Counted from the first letter of the stretch, positions 1-6,215 are shown. The stretch: DNA of 10,940 bases from Rhodoluna limnophila (GCA_943326655.2 CALPUC020000015.1:1-10940), one strand, 5' to 3'. The notes: generated from the letters alone by a model not told the origin. Program-made: numbers and translations.

Positions 1-171
1 GTTTTCTCTTACCGCACACGTGTTGAACACGATGACGTCTGCGTCTTGACCAACTTCCACCGCCACCATTCCGGCTTCTTCCAGAAGCCCAGATAACCGC
101 TCGGAGTCGTGCACGTTCATGGCGCAACCGTGGGTGCGCACTTCGTAGGTGCGAGTAAGCGTAGAAGTCAT
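1..171 (-). CDS. miaB: MiaB, tRNA-2-methylthio-N6-dimethylallyladenosine synthase (N-terminal part)
   Basis: Only the first 57 codons are inside the window; the gene runs off the left edge. MiaB is a radical-SAM methylthiotransferase that adds a methylthio group to i6A37 of tRNAs reading UNN codons. The visible part is the start of the N-terminal UPF0004 domain. It shows TYEVRTHGCAMNVHDSERL at residues 8-26 and FNTCAVREN at residues 49-57, so Cys16 and Cys52, ligands of the auxiliary 4Fe-4S cluster, are both present. In the usual family motif (GCQMN) the residue after Cys16 is Gln; here it is Ala. The ATG at 171-169 has a strong GGAGG about 4 nt upstream and shares its A with the recX stop (TAATG), so it is the last seen gene of the recA-recX-miaB series and probably translationally coupled. 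The radical-SAM CxxxCxxC and TRAM regions lie outside the window. Confidence 0.93.
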   Translation of the reverse strand, partial: MTSTLTRTYEVRTHGCAMNVHDSERLSGLLEEAGMVAVEVGQDADVIVFNTCAVREN

Positions 172-722
172 TAGACCTCCGATTTTACCGCCTCTAGCAG
201 GGCAACACGGGTTGCAGATTGCACGATGGAACCGGAGTAACCCTTTCGAGCCAAAAACCCGCCGATTCGCCTCTGAATGACGACTTTCTCCAGATGGCTC
301 ATGCGACGAACTCTGGCAACCGCCAGCTCCGTGGCCCTTACCAGCTCACTCTCCGAATCTAAATCCTGCAAAGCAGTCTCAATGAGTTCTTGATCCACGC
401 CTTTTTCTCGCAGTTCACGCGCTATGGCAGTTTTGGCAAGACCTTTGCCTCGTATCCGAGAATTAGTGAAAGCACGAGCGAAAACGGCATCGTCGATGAT
501 TTGTGCCTCTTCAAAGCGGTCGAGAACTTTTTCAGCAATTTCAGAGTCGATTCCGCGTTTCTCTAAAATCTTTCGACACTGGTCTTTCGACTTCGCCGAT
601 CTTGAGAGTTGAAAGAGGAGCACATTGCGAGCGCGAGCTTCTTGTTTTTCAGGTGTAAGAATAGGGGCCGGTTCCGAATCATTTTGCCTGATTCGTGACC
701 GACCCCTGTTCGCAAAAGCCAT
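171..722 (-). CDS. recX: RecX, regulatory protein of RecA
   Basis: RecX binds RecA filaments and inhibits their extension and activity. The protein from this start is 183 aa, within the usual bacterial range. Residues 1-28 are a low-conservation, charged leader; the helical RecX repeats run from about residue 33 (NVLLFQLSRSAKSKDQCRKIL) to 178, including the conserved-type segment EEAQIIDDAVFARAF at 71-85 and RGKGLAKTAIARELREKG at 91-108. I chose the ATG at 722, one base after the recA TAA, rather than an in-frame ATG at 767, which would put 15 unlikely residues inside recA. No clear ribosome binding site precedes it, so coupling to recA translation is likely. Codons 6-20 also form a long RNA hairpin, entered separately. 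The stop codon overlaps the miaB ATG by one base. Confidence 0.93.
   Translation of the reverse strand: MAFANRGRSRIRQNDSEPAPILTPEKQEARARNVLLFQLSRSAKSKDQCRKILEKRGIDSEIAEKVLDRFEEAQIIDDAVFARAFTNSRIRGKGLAKTAIARELREKGVDQELIETALQDLDSESELVRATELAVARVRRMSHLEKVVIQRRIGGFLARKGYSGSIVQSATRVALLEAVKSEV
663..707 (-). promoter_or_regulatory. Long RNA stem-loop at the start of recX (possible attenuator)
   Basis: In the minus-strand transcript, 703-707 pairs with 663-667 (AGGGG/CCCCU), then a U-G wobble, then 698-701 with 669-672 (CGGU/ACCG), a 2x2 mismatch, then 689-695 with 675-681 (seven Watson-Crick pairs), closing a 7-nt loop at 682-688. All pairs share one centre at position 685, giving 17 pairs in total. 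It begins 15 nt inside recX. The sequence after it (AUUCUUACACC) is only weakly U-rich, so it is not a textbook terminator. A role in lowering recX expression relative to recA is inference. Confidence 0.6.
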
Positions 723-723
723 G

Positions 724-1806
724 TTAGGCGTTGGCCGCCTTGGCGTCCTTAGGCTCTGCAACAACAACTGGAGGAAGCTCTTCAGCTGGAAGATCGGCTA
801 CTGCTCGTGGTACGCCGATACCCAGTTTGGCTTTGATCTTCTGCTCGATCTCGGCGGCAATCTTCTCGTTCTCAATTAGGAAGGTGCGGGCGTTTTCCTT
901 ACCCTGACCCAATTGCTCACCCTCGTAGGTGTACCAGGCGCCAGACTTCTTCACGATGTCGTGTTCAACACCGAAGTCGATCAGGCTTCCCTCGCGCGAA
1001 ATACCGGTTCCGTAGATGATGTCGAACTCAGCTTGCTTGAACGGAGCAGCCATCTTGTTCTTGACTACCTTTACGCGGGTGCGGTTACCAACTGCGTCGG
1101 TTCCGTCTTTCAGCGTCTCAATTCGACGAATGTCTAGGCGAACCGAAGCGTAGAACTTCAAAGCCTTTCCACCCGCGGTGGTCTCTGGGCTTCCGAAGAA
1201 CACACCGATCTTTTCTCGTAGCTGGTTGATGAAGATCATGGTGGTGTTAGTGGTGTTTAGGCCTCCGGTCAGCTTGCGAAGTGCCTGAGACATCAGACGA
1301 GCCTGGAGACCCACATGGGTGTCTCCCATTTCACCTTCGATTTCGGCGCGAGGAACTAGCGCGGCAACCGAGTCGATAACGATTAGGTCGATGGCTCCCG
1401 AACGAACGAGCATGTCGGCAATTTCTAGTGCCTGCTCACCGGTGTCTGGTTGGCTAACCAACAGTGCGTCGATGTCTACCCCGAGTGCCTTGGCGTATTC
1501 CGGGTCAAGTGCGTGCTCTGCGTCGATGAATGCAGCAACGCCACCATTTTTCTGGGCGTTGGCAATTGCGTGGAGGGTAAGTGTGGTTTTACCCGAAGAT
1601 TCTGGGCCGTAAATCTCTACGATTCGACCTCTTGGTAGGCCTCCGATGCCGAGTGCTGCATCTAGCGCAATCGAACCGGTGGGAATGGTCTCCACCGGAG
1701 CGCGCTCATCTGAGCCGAGGCGCATAACCGAGCCCTTGCCGAACTGGCGGTCGATCTGGGCGAGTGCTGTGTCTAGAGCTTTTTCGCGTTCTGCTGGACT
1801 TGCCAT
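724..1806 (-). CDS. recA: RecA recombinase
   Basis: RecA forms ATP-dependent filaments on single-stranded DNA, drives strand exchange in homologous recombination and triggers LexA self-cleavage in the SOS response. The product is 360 aa, full length, with no intein (unlike the M. tuberculosis protein). It shows the N-terminal oligomerisation helix (about 5-30), Walker A GPESSGKT at 67-74, DAEHALDP at 95-102 with the catalytic Glu, Walker B LIVIDSVAAL at 141-150, loop L1 around 157-165 (EGEMGDTHVG), loop L2 around 195-213 (QLREKIGVFFGSPETTAGG), and an acidic, alanine-rich C-terminal tail. The ATG at 1806 follows two GAGGA Shine-Dalgarno copies. Its control region holds a LexA box. recX follows after 1 nt, so the two are co-transcribed unless the hairpin at the start of recX stops polymerase. 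Confidence 0.99.
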   Translation of the reverse strand: MASPAEREKALDTALAQIDRQFGKGSVMRLGSDERAPVETIPTGSIALDAALGIGGLPRGRIVEIYGPESSGKTTLTLHAIANAQKNGGVAAFIDAEHALDPEYAKALGVDIDALLVSQPDTGEQALEIADMLVRSGAIDLIVIDSVAALVPRAEIEGEMGDTHVGLQARLMSQALRKLTGGLNTTNTTMIFINQLREKIGVFFGSPETTAGGKALKFYASVRLDIRRIETLKDGTDAVGNRTRVKVVKNKMAAPFKQAEFDIIYGTGISREGSLIDFGVEHDIVKKSGAWYTYEGEQLGQGKENARTFLIENEKIAAEIEQKIKAKLGIGVPRAVADLPAEELPPVVVAEPKDAKAANA

Positions 1807-1822
1807 TTCTTCCTCTTCCTCT
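1807..1822 (-). promoter_or_regulatory. Tandem Shine-Dalgarno of recA
   Basis: Reading the minus strand, AGAGGAAGAGGAAGAA directly precedes the recA ATG. The GAGG core occurs twice: at 1815-1812, 5 nt from the start codon, and at 1821-1818, 11 nt from it. The nearer copy has ideal spacing and fixes the start at 1806. A short GCTC-GAAA-GAGC stem (1823-1834) lies just upstream. Confidence 0.7.
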
Positions 1823-1901
1823 GCTCTTTCGAGCCATCACTTATTTATTCTGATGTGACACTATTGCTAACCTGCGACATTGACCGCCGGCGTTTTCGAT
1901 T

Positions 1902-1910
1902 TGTGGATAA
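1902..1910 (-). promoter_or_regulatory. Perfect DnaA box in the recA leader
   Basis: The minus strand reads TTATCCACA, identical to the strongest E. coli DnaA box and one base from the TTGTCCACA form common in actinobacteria. It lies between the LexA box/-10 element and the recA start. I noticed no second copy elsewhere in the window, so this is not an origin. Function in DnaA control of recA is inference. Confidence 0.45.
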
Positions 1911-1931
1911 GTTTCACAACCCGATAACTAG

Positions 1932-1937
1932 ACTCTA
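1932..1937 (-). promoter_or_regulatory. Likely -10 element of the SOS-controlled recA promoter
   Basis: The minus strand reads TAGAGT, a TANNNT element, 7 nt downstream of the LexA box, so a bound repressor would cover the -35/spacer region. It would give a leader of roughly 115-120 nt. No convincing -35 hexamer is visible. A second TANNNT (TAGTGT, 1858-1863) with CGGTCA 17 bp upstream could be a further, LexA-independent promoter, but this is weak. Confidence 0.5.
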
Positions 1938-1944
1938 GCAATAT

Positions 1945-1960
1945 TCGAACAAGTTTTCGA
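1945..1960 (-). promoter_or_regulatory. LexA (SOS) box upstream of recA
   Basis: On the plus strand this reads TCGAACAAGTTTTCGA, matching the actinobacterial LexA consensus TCGAAC-N4-GTTCGA at 11 of 12 defined positions. It is the core of a larger inverted repeat: 1942-1949 (TATTCGAA) and 1956-1963 (TTCGAATA) are perfect 8-bp arms around the same centre. The position 138 bp upstream of recA and next to a TANNNT -10 element supports SOS control of recA, recX and perhaps miaB. Confidence 0.88.
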
Positions 1961-1979
1961 ATAAATCTTTTCGGCGTGT

Positions 1980-2201
1980 CTATTTTTTCGTATTTTTGTT
2001 CAAACCGTGCCAGCGGGCCTGGGGAACGTTGTTAGCTCGACAGATGGCCAGCCATACTTCACGCAGGTCTTCTCCGGCCGCGTGGCACTGTTTGGCGGTT
2101 CGATCTCCGAACTCGGTTAGAACTTGATCAGCTTCAATGACCGAAGCATAGGCTGGTCCGAACTCATCGTTCATGAGTTCGCGAAACTTGGAGAGACGCA
2201 A
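1980..2201 (-). CDS. DUF3046 family protein
   Basis: A 73-aa protein of the actinobacterial DUF3046 family, recognised from the opening MRLSKFRELMNDEFGPAYA, the central VLTEFGDRTAKQCHAAGEDLREVW and the VPQARWHG end. No biochemical function is known to me. The family typically sits just upstream of recA, as it does here. The start is a TTG at 2201; it lies 5 nt after the clgR stop and has no visible ribosome binding site, so translation probably depends on coupling to clgR. An ATG at residue 10 would remove the conserved N-terminus and is less likely. The C-terminus is lysine-rich (NKNTKK). The protein has no membrane segment, signal peptide or cysteine pair; it has one Cys at about 39 and one at about 54. 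Confidence 0.85.
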   Translation of the reverse strand: MRLSKFRELMNDEFGPAYASVIEADQVLTEFGDRTAKQCHAAGEDLREVWLAICRANNVPQARWHGLNKNTKK

Positions 2202-2206
2202 CGAAA

Positions 2207-2512
2207 CTAGGCGTTTTGGAGTGAGGTGTCAAACGACGATACGAAGTCTGCCGGTACGGTGTCTGGGATTCCAACACCTTCGGAGATTGCGAGGCGAACC
2301 GAAACCTCTCGCATGATCTGCGAGATCGGAACATCTAGGGCTTCGCTGATCGAGAACAGAAGCTCCGAGGAAACTTCTTTCTGGCCACGTTCAATTTCAC
2401 TCAGGTAACCGAGGGCAACGGCAGCGCGGGCAGCGACCTGGCGAAGAGTCTGACGTTTCGACATACGAATGTCGCGTAAAACTTCACCGATCTCGTGTCG
2501 CACTAGAACCAT
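2207..2512 (-). CDS. clgR: ClgR-type XRE-family transcriptional regulator
   Basis: ClgR activates clpP, clpC and related protease and stress genes in Streptomyces, Corynebacterium and Mycobacterium. This 101-aa protein opens with MVLVRHEIGEVLRDIRMSKRQ and carries an HTH_3 domain at about residues 8-65, with the recognition region VALGYLSEIERGQKEVSSELL at about 32-52, very close to the family pattern. A short tail follows, ending in LQNA. In Streptomyces, ClgR is itself degraded by Clp through C-terminal alanines; only one terminal Ala is seen here. The ATG at 2512 has a strong AGGAGG 6 nt upstream. The gene starts its own transcription unit after a 99-bp gap and is followed by DUF3046. Placement between cinA and recA fits the actinobacterial order. 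I did not find the published ClgR operator pattern in its own upstream region. Confidence 0.9.
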   Translation of the reverse strand: MVLVRHEIGEVLRDIRMSKRQTLRQVAARAAVALGYLSEIERGQKEVSSELLFSISEALDVPISQIMREVSVRLAISEGVGIPDTVPADFVSSFDTSLQNA

Positions 2513-2531
2513 GTGCTACCTCCTGCTAAAT

Positions 2532-2590
2532 AACTTACCTGTTGCCTATGACAAGTTTGACCAAAGTTCCTTGGAATTACCTGAAAGTTT
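2532..2590 (-). promoter_or_regulatory. clgR promoter region with phased AAGTT repeats
   Basis: The gap 2513-2611 carries three AAGTT copies on the plus strand at 2553, 2564 and 2585, spaced 11 and 21 bp, about one and two helical turns. The two distal copies are extended (AAGTTCCTTGGA, AAGTTTCCTTCGA). On the minus strand a TAAGTT (2537-2532) or a TTGTCA...TATTTA pair could be the promoter; I cannot choose between them. The distal repeats would lie upstream of -35, where an activator could bind. Which protein binds is unknown. Confidence 0.4.
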
Positions 2591-2611
2591 CCTTCGAGAT
2601 TAGAAACACCG

Positions 2612-3091
2612 TTACCGGTTCAAATGTTCCCGAATAAGCTCGACCGCGGCTTGTACGGTTTGACGCCTGATCGACTCTCGGTTGCCCTCGAAGGTGACCT
2701 CCCGAGTCTTTTTCTTCGAGCCGTCGCAGAGAGCCAAATAGACCAGACCTAGGGGGCTGCCGCTAGGCCCAGCGTTACCCGTTGTGGCCACAGCGATGAG
2801 TTTTCCCGGTTCCAGGTCGGCACTCGCCAAGCCAACCGCGTAGACGCCCTGAGCCATGGCTGCTGCGACCTCTGCCGACACAGCGCCCTTGGTTTCCAGC
2901 AGCTCCTCGTCTACCCCGAGCAGGGCTGCTTTGAGCTCGTTGGCGTAGGTCACCTCAGAACCGAGCACCACATCTGACGCCCCGGCCACTGAGATGAACG
3001 CGTCGGCAAGTAAACCACCGGTAATTGATTCAGCAAAAATTAGTTTTGAGCCGGTTGCCCTAAGTTGCTCGAGGATTACCTCAACGTTCAC
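2612..3091 (-). CDS. cinA: CinA C-terminal domain protein (PncC-type nicotinamide-nucleotide amidase)
   Basis: A 159-aa single-domain CinA_C protein. Known PncC members hydrolyse nicotinamide mononucleotide to nicotinate mononucleotide and ammonia, salvaging the by-product of NAD-dependent DNA ligase. The N-terminal MocF-like domain of full CinA is absent. The nucleophile region reads AESITGG at 20-26 (Ser22), where AESCTGG is usual, followed by SEVTYANELKAALLGV at 45-60 with the candidate catalytic Tyr49 and Lys54, and TGNAGPSG at 104-111, where TGIAGPGG-like is usual. The fold motifs are intact but two are altered, so activity is likely but not certain. The start is GTG at 3091, overlapping the pgsA stop as GTGA, so it is coupled to pgsA. 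It ends before the clgR promoter gap. Confidence 0.88.
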   Translation of the reverse strand: MNVEVILEQLRATGSKLIFAESITGGLLADAFISVAGASDVVLGSEVTYANELKAALLGVDEELLETKGAVSAEVAAAMAQGVYAVGLASADLEPGKLIAVATTGNAGPSGSPLGLVYLALCDGSKKKTREVTFEGNRESIRRQTVQAAVELIREHLNR

Positions 3092-3618
3092 TTGCGCGCT
3101 GCCAATACATACTCGGCTCCGCTAATGACGGTGAGGATCATGGCAAAGTAAAGAACTCCGGACTGAAGTAAACCGAGTGGCCACCAGTATGAAGCAAGCG
3201 GCGAAAGGCAGAAACCTACTGCCACCGATTGCATGATTGTTTTGAACTTTCCGCCACCAGATGCCTCAATCACCCGGTTTTTAACCACAGCGAGACGGTA
3301 GACGGTGATTGCAATTTCCCTGAACAAAATCACTATGGTGACCCACCACTCAACTTGACCGAGCAGAGACAGAGCAACCAACGCTCCCCCGATTAACACC
3401 TTGTCGGCGATGGGGTCGAGCAGTTTCCCCAGATCGGTTACCTGGTTTCGCCTGCGGGCAAGCGCTCCGTCTACGCCGTCTGTGGCACTTGCCAACACAA
3501 ATAGCGCGACGACAATCCAGCGCTCTGGAGCGCTCTGTGATGGATAGAGGAACAGGACCCAGATGAAAACCGGTGCCAAGCCAATTCTTGCTAGCGTGAT
3601 GACGTTAGGAAGGTTCAC
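3088..3618 (-). CDS. pgsA: CDP-alcohol phosphatidyltransferase, probable phosphatidylglycerophosphate synthase
   Basis: This membrane enzyme transfers a phosphatidyl group from CDP-diacylglycerol to an alcohol, most likely glycerol 3-phosphate, the step leading to phosphatidylglycerol and cardiolipin. The 176-aa product holds the complete CDP-alcohol phosphotransferase signature D-x2-D-G-x2-A-R-x8-G-x3-D-x3-D at residues 47-72 (Asp47, Asp50, Asp68, Asp72). Hydrophobic segments lie at about 11-26, 33-46, 74-88, 91-111, 128-150 and 152-173, consistent with six membrane helices. The start is GTG at 3618 inside the ftsK stop (GTGA), preceded by GGAAGAG. Actinobacteria have several paralogues (PgsA, PssA, phosphatidylinositol synthase); the location after ftsK and the N-terminus MNLPNVITLARI favour PgsA, but substrate choice cannot be proved from sequence. 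Confidence 0.93.
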   Translation of the reverse strand: MNLPNVITLARIGLAPVFIWVLFLYPSQSAPERWIVVALFVLASATDGVDGALARRRNQVTDLGKLLDPIADKVLIGGALVALSLLGQVEWWVTIVILFREIAITVYRLAVVKNRVIEASGGGKFKTIMQSVAVGFCLSPLASYWWPLGLLQSGVLYFAMILTVISGAEYVLAARK

Positions 3619-6203
3619 TTGTCTCTTCCGGTGAGGATCCAGGCATCCTCTTCGCCCTCATCGGGATCGCCCTTGGGGATGAATTCCTCGAACTCTCCAG
3701 CGGCCATCTGGCCGTTGTCGATTCGGTCAGCCGCATTCGCAACGGAAGTTGATGTCTTAGCCCCCGGCTCGCCACGAAGGCCGGCTAGCACTGTAGCGAG
3801 GTCTTCGGGTTTCACGAGAACCTCTCGGGCCTTTGATCCTTCGCTGGGTCCGACAATCTGACGAGACTCGAGTAGGTCCATGAGTCGACCGGCCTTGGCG
3901 AAGCCAACTCTCAACTTTCGTTGAAGCATTGAGGTAGAGCCGAACTGTGAGCTAACAATAAGTTCGGTTGCCTGAAGCAGCACCTCGAGGTCGTCTCCGA
4001 TATCGGCATCGACCACTCCCTTGGTTGCTACCGGTTCGTCGACGTCGCTTCGGTACTCCGGGTCCATCTGAGCTTTGACGTGGTTGACAACCTTGTGGAG
4101 CTCCTCTTCGGAGAGCCACGCCCCCTGCACGCGAATTGGCTTGTTGGTGCCCATCGGAGAGAACAGTGCGTCTCCCTGACCCACCAACTTCTCGGCCCCT
4201 GGGCTATCGAGAATCACGCGAGAGTCTGTTACCGAGGAAACCGAGAATGCCAAGCGGCTTGGAACGTTGGCCTTGATCAGACCGGTGACCACGTCGACCG
4301 ATGGGCGCTGTGTTGCCAGTACCAGGTGGATACCGGCCGCACGCGCCAACTGCGTGATTCGCACAATGGAATCTTCCACGTCTCTTGGCGCCACAATCAT
4401 CAAATCGGCTAACTCGTCTACAACTACCAGAAGGTAAGGGTAAGGCTGGAGGACTCGGCGAGAGTTTTCGGGAACCTTCAACGTGCCAGCAACGACCGCA
4501 CGGTTGAAATCGTCGACGTGCTTGAATCCGAACGACGCTAAGTCGTCGTAGCGCATGTCCATTTCTTTAACTACCCACTGCAAGGCCTCGGCGGCCTTTT
4601 TGGCATTGGTGATGATTGGAGTAATGAGGTGCGGGACGCCCTGGTAGGCGGCCAGTTCAACCCGCTTGGGGTCGATCAGGACCATACGGACCTCGGCCGG
4701 CTTTGCCCGCATCAAAATCGAGGTGATCATCGAGTTCACGAATGATGACTTGCCGGCACCGGTTGCGCCAGCCACCAAAAGGTGAGGCATTTTGGCAAGG
4801 TTGGCTATGACGAATCCACCTTCAACGTCTTTACCAATACCAATGGTCATCGGGTGCTTGCTGTCTACCGCTACCTTGGAACGAAGGACATCGCCGAGCG
4901 ACACAATTTCGCGGTCAGTGTTTGGAATCTCAATACCGATCAGAGATTTACCTGGAATTGGCGCAAGGATTCGAACCTCGTTGCTGGCTACCGCATAGCT
5001 GATGTTATTCGAAAGACGAGTTACCGCTTCCACCTTGACGCCGGGCGCCAACTCAACCTCGTAGCGAGTGACCGTGGGGCCGCGAGAGAATCCCACCACG
5101 CGGGCGGCAACGTCGAACTCGCTAAAGACGGCCGTGATGGCTTTCACCACGACGTCGTTGGCTTCGGTTTTTGCTTTAGGCACAGTGCCCGGCGGCAGCA
5201 TGGTAACCGGTGGTAAGTGGTATGGGCGATTGGTTTTAGTCTTCTCAACCGCCACCGGAACTAATTCTGGTTCGGGGAAAAGCGCTTGGTCCGCGGGCTC
5301 CTCCACGATGGTGATCGGTTCCGTCGCCGTCGTGGTGTCAACGGAGGTAATCTCTGAAACTGGTTCGTCTTGAAAAATGTCTTCAATTGCGACTTCGGTT
5401 ACCACCGGTGTTTCAAAAGGGACGTCAGCGTCTTTCTTTTCGCGACGCCACCAGGGAACCTTGGTTCCGTCGAAGGCATCGGATACGGCTTCCGTGGTTT
5501 CGGTTTTAGGTGAAGACGAGCTTGGTTCTCCGAAAGCAAACAGGCGAAGTTGATGCAAACGCTCGCCGATTCGACTCGGAGACGTTTTGGTGGTGATCAA
5601 GAGTGCGCCAATGCTGATCAGAGCCAGTAGCGGAACCGCAACCCACACGGTCATGGCCAGCAGTGGAGTGCCGATTAGCCAGCCGAAAATACCTCCGGCG
5701 TTGGTGAAAAGTTCGTTGTAGTTGTTGTCGGTCGGTTTTGGAGTTCCGCCAAAGATGTGAAAGAAACCGGAGGCGCTCACCACCAGCAGAAAAAGGCCGA
5801 TGACGATACGTCCGTTGTCTTTTACCGTGGACGGAAAACGCATCAGGTAGATGGAAACTACAATCATCAGAACCGGAAGCGCCAGCGAAACGCGGCCAAA
5901 CATAAGACCCATGGTCCAGCTGTGAAGGGCGTGCCCGAAGCCATCGGGATCTGGCATAAACCAGGCCACCCAAGCGCCAAAAATTGCTGCCAAAAAGATC
6001 GCGAACGGAAAGCCGTCTCGACGTTCGTCTGGGGCAATTTTGTTGATGCTGAATGCTCTGGCCGCTCCACCGATACTGTGAGCGAAGAATAGGTATATTC
6101 TGGCGGCTAAACCGCGTGAGCTATCCGCCACGGAGGGTTTGCGAGGCGCGCTCTTGCGTGGTTTAGAAGAGCCCGAGGGTGAACTTGGTCGTGAAGCAGC
6201 CAT
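3615..6203 (-). CDS. ftsK: FtsK/SpoIIIE DNA translocase
   Basis: FtsK pumps chromosome termini through the closing septum and directs dimer resolution at dif. The 862-aa protein has a basic N-terminus (1-45), hydrophobic membrane segments at about 65-84, 97-121, 131-152 and 171-205 (the last long enough for two), an acidic/Pro linker at about 206-350, the alpha domain at about 350-450, and the motor beta domain with Walker A GATGAGKSS at 479-487 and Walker B LLVVVDELADL at 591-601. The gamma winged helix at about 738-800 would read polar DNA motifs. A 50-residue acidic tail follows, ending DAWILTGRDK. The ATG at 6203 has no usable Shine-Dalgarno, but TACCCT ends 6 nt before it, suggesting a leaderless transcript from its own promoter in the 40-bp gap after RNase J. 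pgsA overlaps its stop codon. Confidence 0.97.
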   Translation of the reverse strand: MAASRPSSPSGSSKPRKSAPRKPSVADSSRGLAARIYLFFAHSIGGAARAFSINKIAPDERRDGFPFAIFLAAIFGAWVAWFMPDPDGFGHALHSWTMGLMFGRVSLALPVLMIVVSIYLMRFPSTVKDNGRIVIGLFLLVVSASGFFHIFGGTPKPTDNNYNELFTNAGGIFGWLIGTPLLAMTVWVAVPLLALISIGALLITTKTSPSRIGERLHQLRLFAFGEPSSSSPKTETTEAVSDAFDGTKVPWWRREKKDADVPFETPVVTEVAIEDIFQDEPVSEITSVDTTTATEPITIVEEPADQALFPEPELVPVAVEKTKTNRPYHLPPVTMLPPGTVPKAKTEANDVVVKAITAVFSEFDVAARVVGFSRGPTVTRYEVELAPGVKVEAVTRLSNNISYAVASNEVRILAPIPGKSLIGIEIPNTDREIVSLGDVLRSKVAVDSKHPMTIGIGKDVEGGFVIANLAKMPHLLVAGATGAGKSSFVNSMITSILMRAKPAEVRMVLIDPKRVELAAYQGVPHLITPIITNAKKAAEALQWVVKEMDMRYDDLASFGFKHVDDFNRAVVAGTLKVPENSRRVLQPYPYLLVVVDELADLMIVAPRDVEDSIVRITQLARAAGIHLVLATQRPSVDVVTGLIKANVPSRLAFSVSSVTDSRVILDSPGAEKLVGQGDALFSPMGTNKPIRVQGAWLSEEELHKVVNHVKAQMDPEYRSDVDEPVATKGVVDADIGDDLEVLLQATELIVSSQFGSTSMLQRKLRVGFAKAGRLMDLLESRQIVGPSEGSKAREVLVKPEDLATVLAGLRGEPGAKTSTSVANAADRIDNGQMAAGEFEEFIPKGDPDEGEEDAWILTGRDK

Positions 6204-6209
6204 GCCTCA

Positions 6210-6215
6210 AGGGTA
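6210..6215 (-). promoter_or_regulatory. Candidate -10 element for leaderless ftsK
   Basis: The minus strand reads TACCCT-TGAGGC-ATG: a TANNNT hexamer ending 6 nt before the ftsK start, in the 40-bp gap after the RNase J stop. No Shine-Dalgarno with proper spacing is present; the GAGG ends only 1 nt from the ATG. No clear -35 is seen. The 15 bases through the ATG match those of the thioredoxin gene at 13 positions. Confidence 0.5.

Noticed and set aside
723..767. Extended recX start at 767
   Set aside because: It would overlap recA by 44 bases and add 15 residues unlike the family; the ATG at 722 directly follows the recA stop.
724..1806. Intein in RecA
   Set aside because: The frame is a continuous 360 residues with all RecA motifs in normal spacing.
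2513..2611. ClgR autoregulatory operator
   Set aside because: I looked for the CGCYNANRGCG-type pattern reported for ClgR targets and did not find it in this gap.
3519..3538. Tandem 10-bp repeat AGCGCTCTGG/AGCGCTCTGT in pgsA
   Set aside because: Nine of ten bases match and it can fold into a short hairpin, but it is short, within a coding sequence, and not a multiple of three; probably chance.
4782..5216. 144-codon plus-strand frame inside ftsK
   Set aside because: Antisense to the conserved FtsK motor region, with no recognisable domain and no ribosome binding site supporting it.
5506..5973. 155-codon open frame inside ftsK on the same strand, other frame
   Set aside because: It lies wholly within the well-supported ftsK frame, has no family resemblance and is a shadow of the coding sequence.
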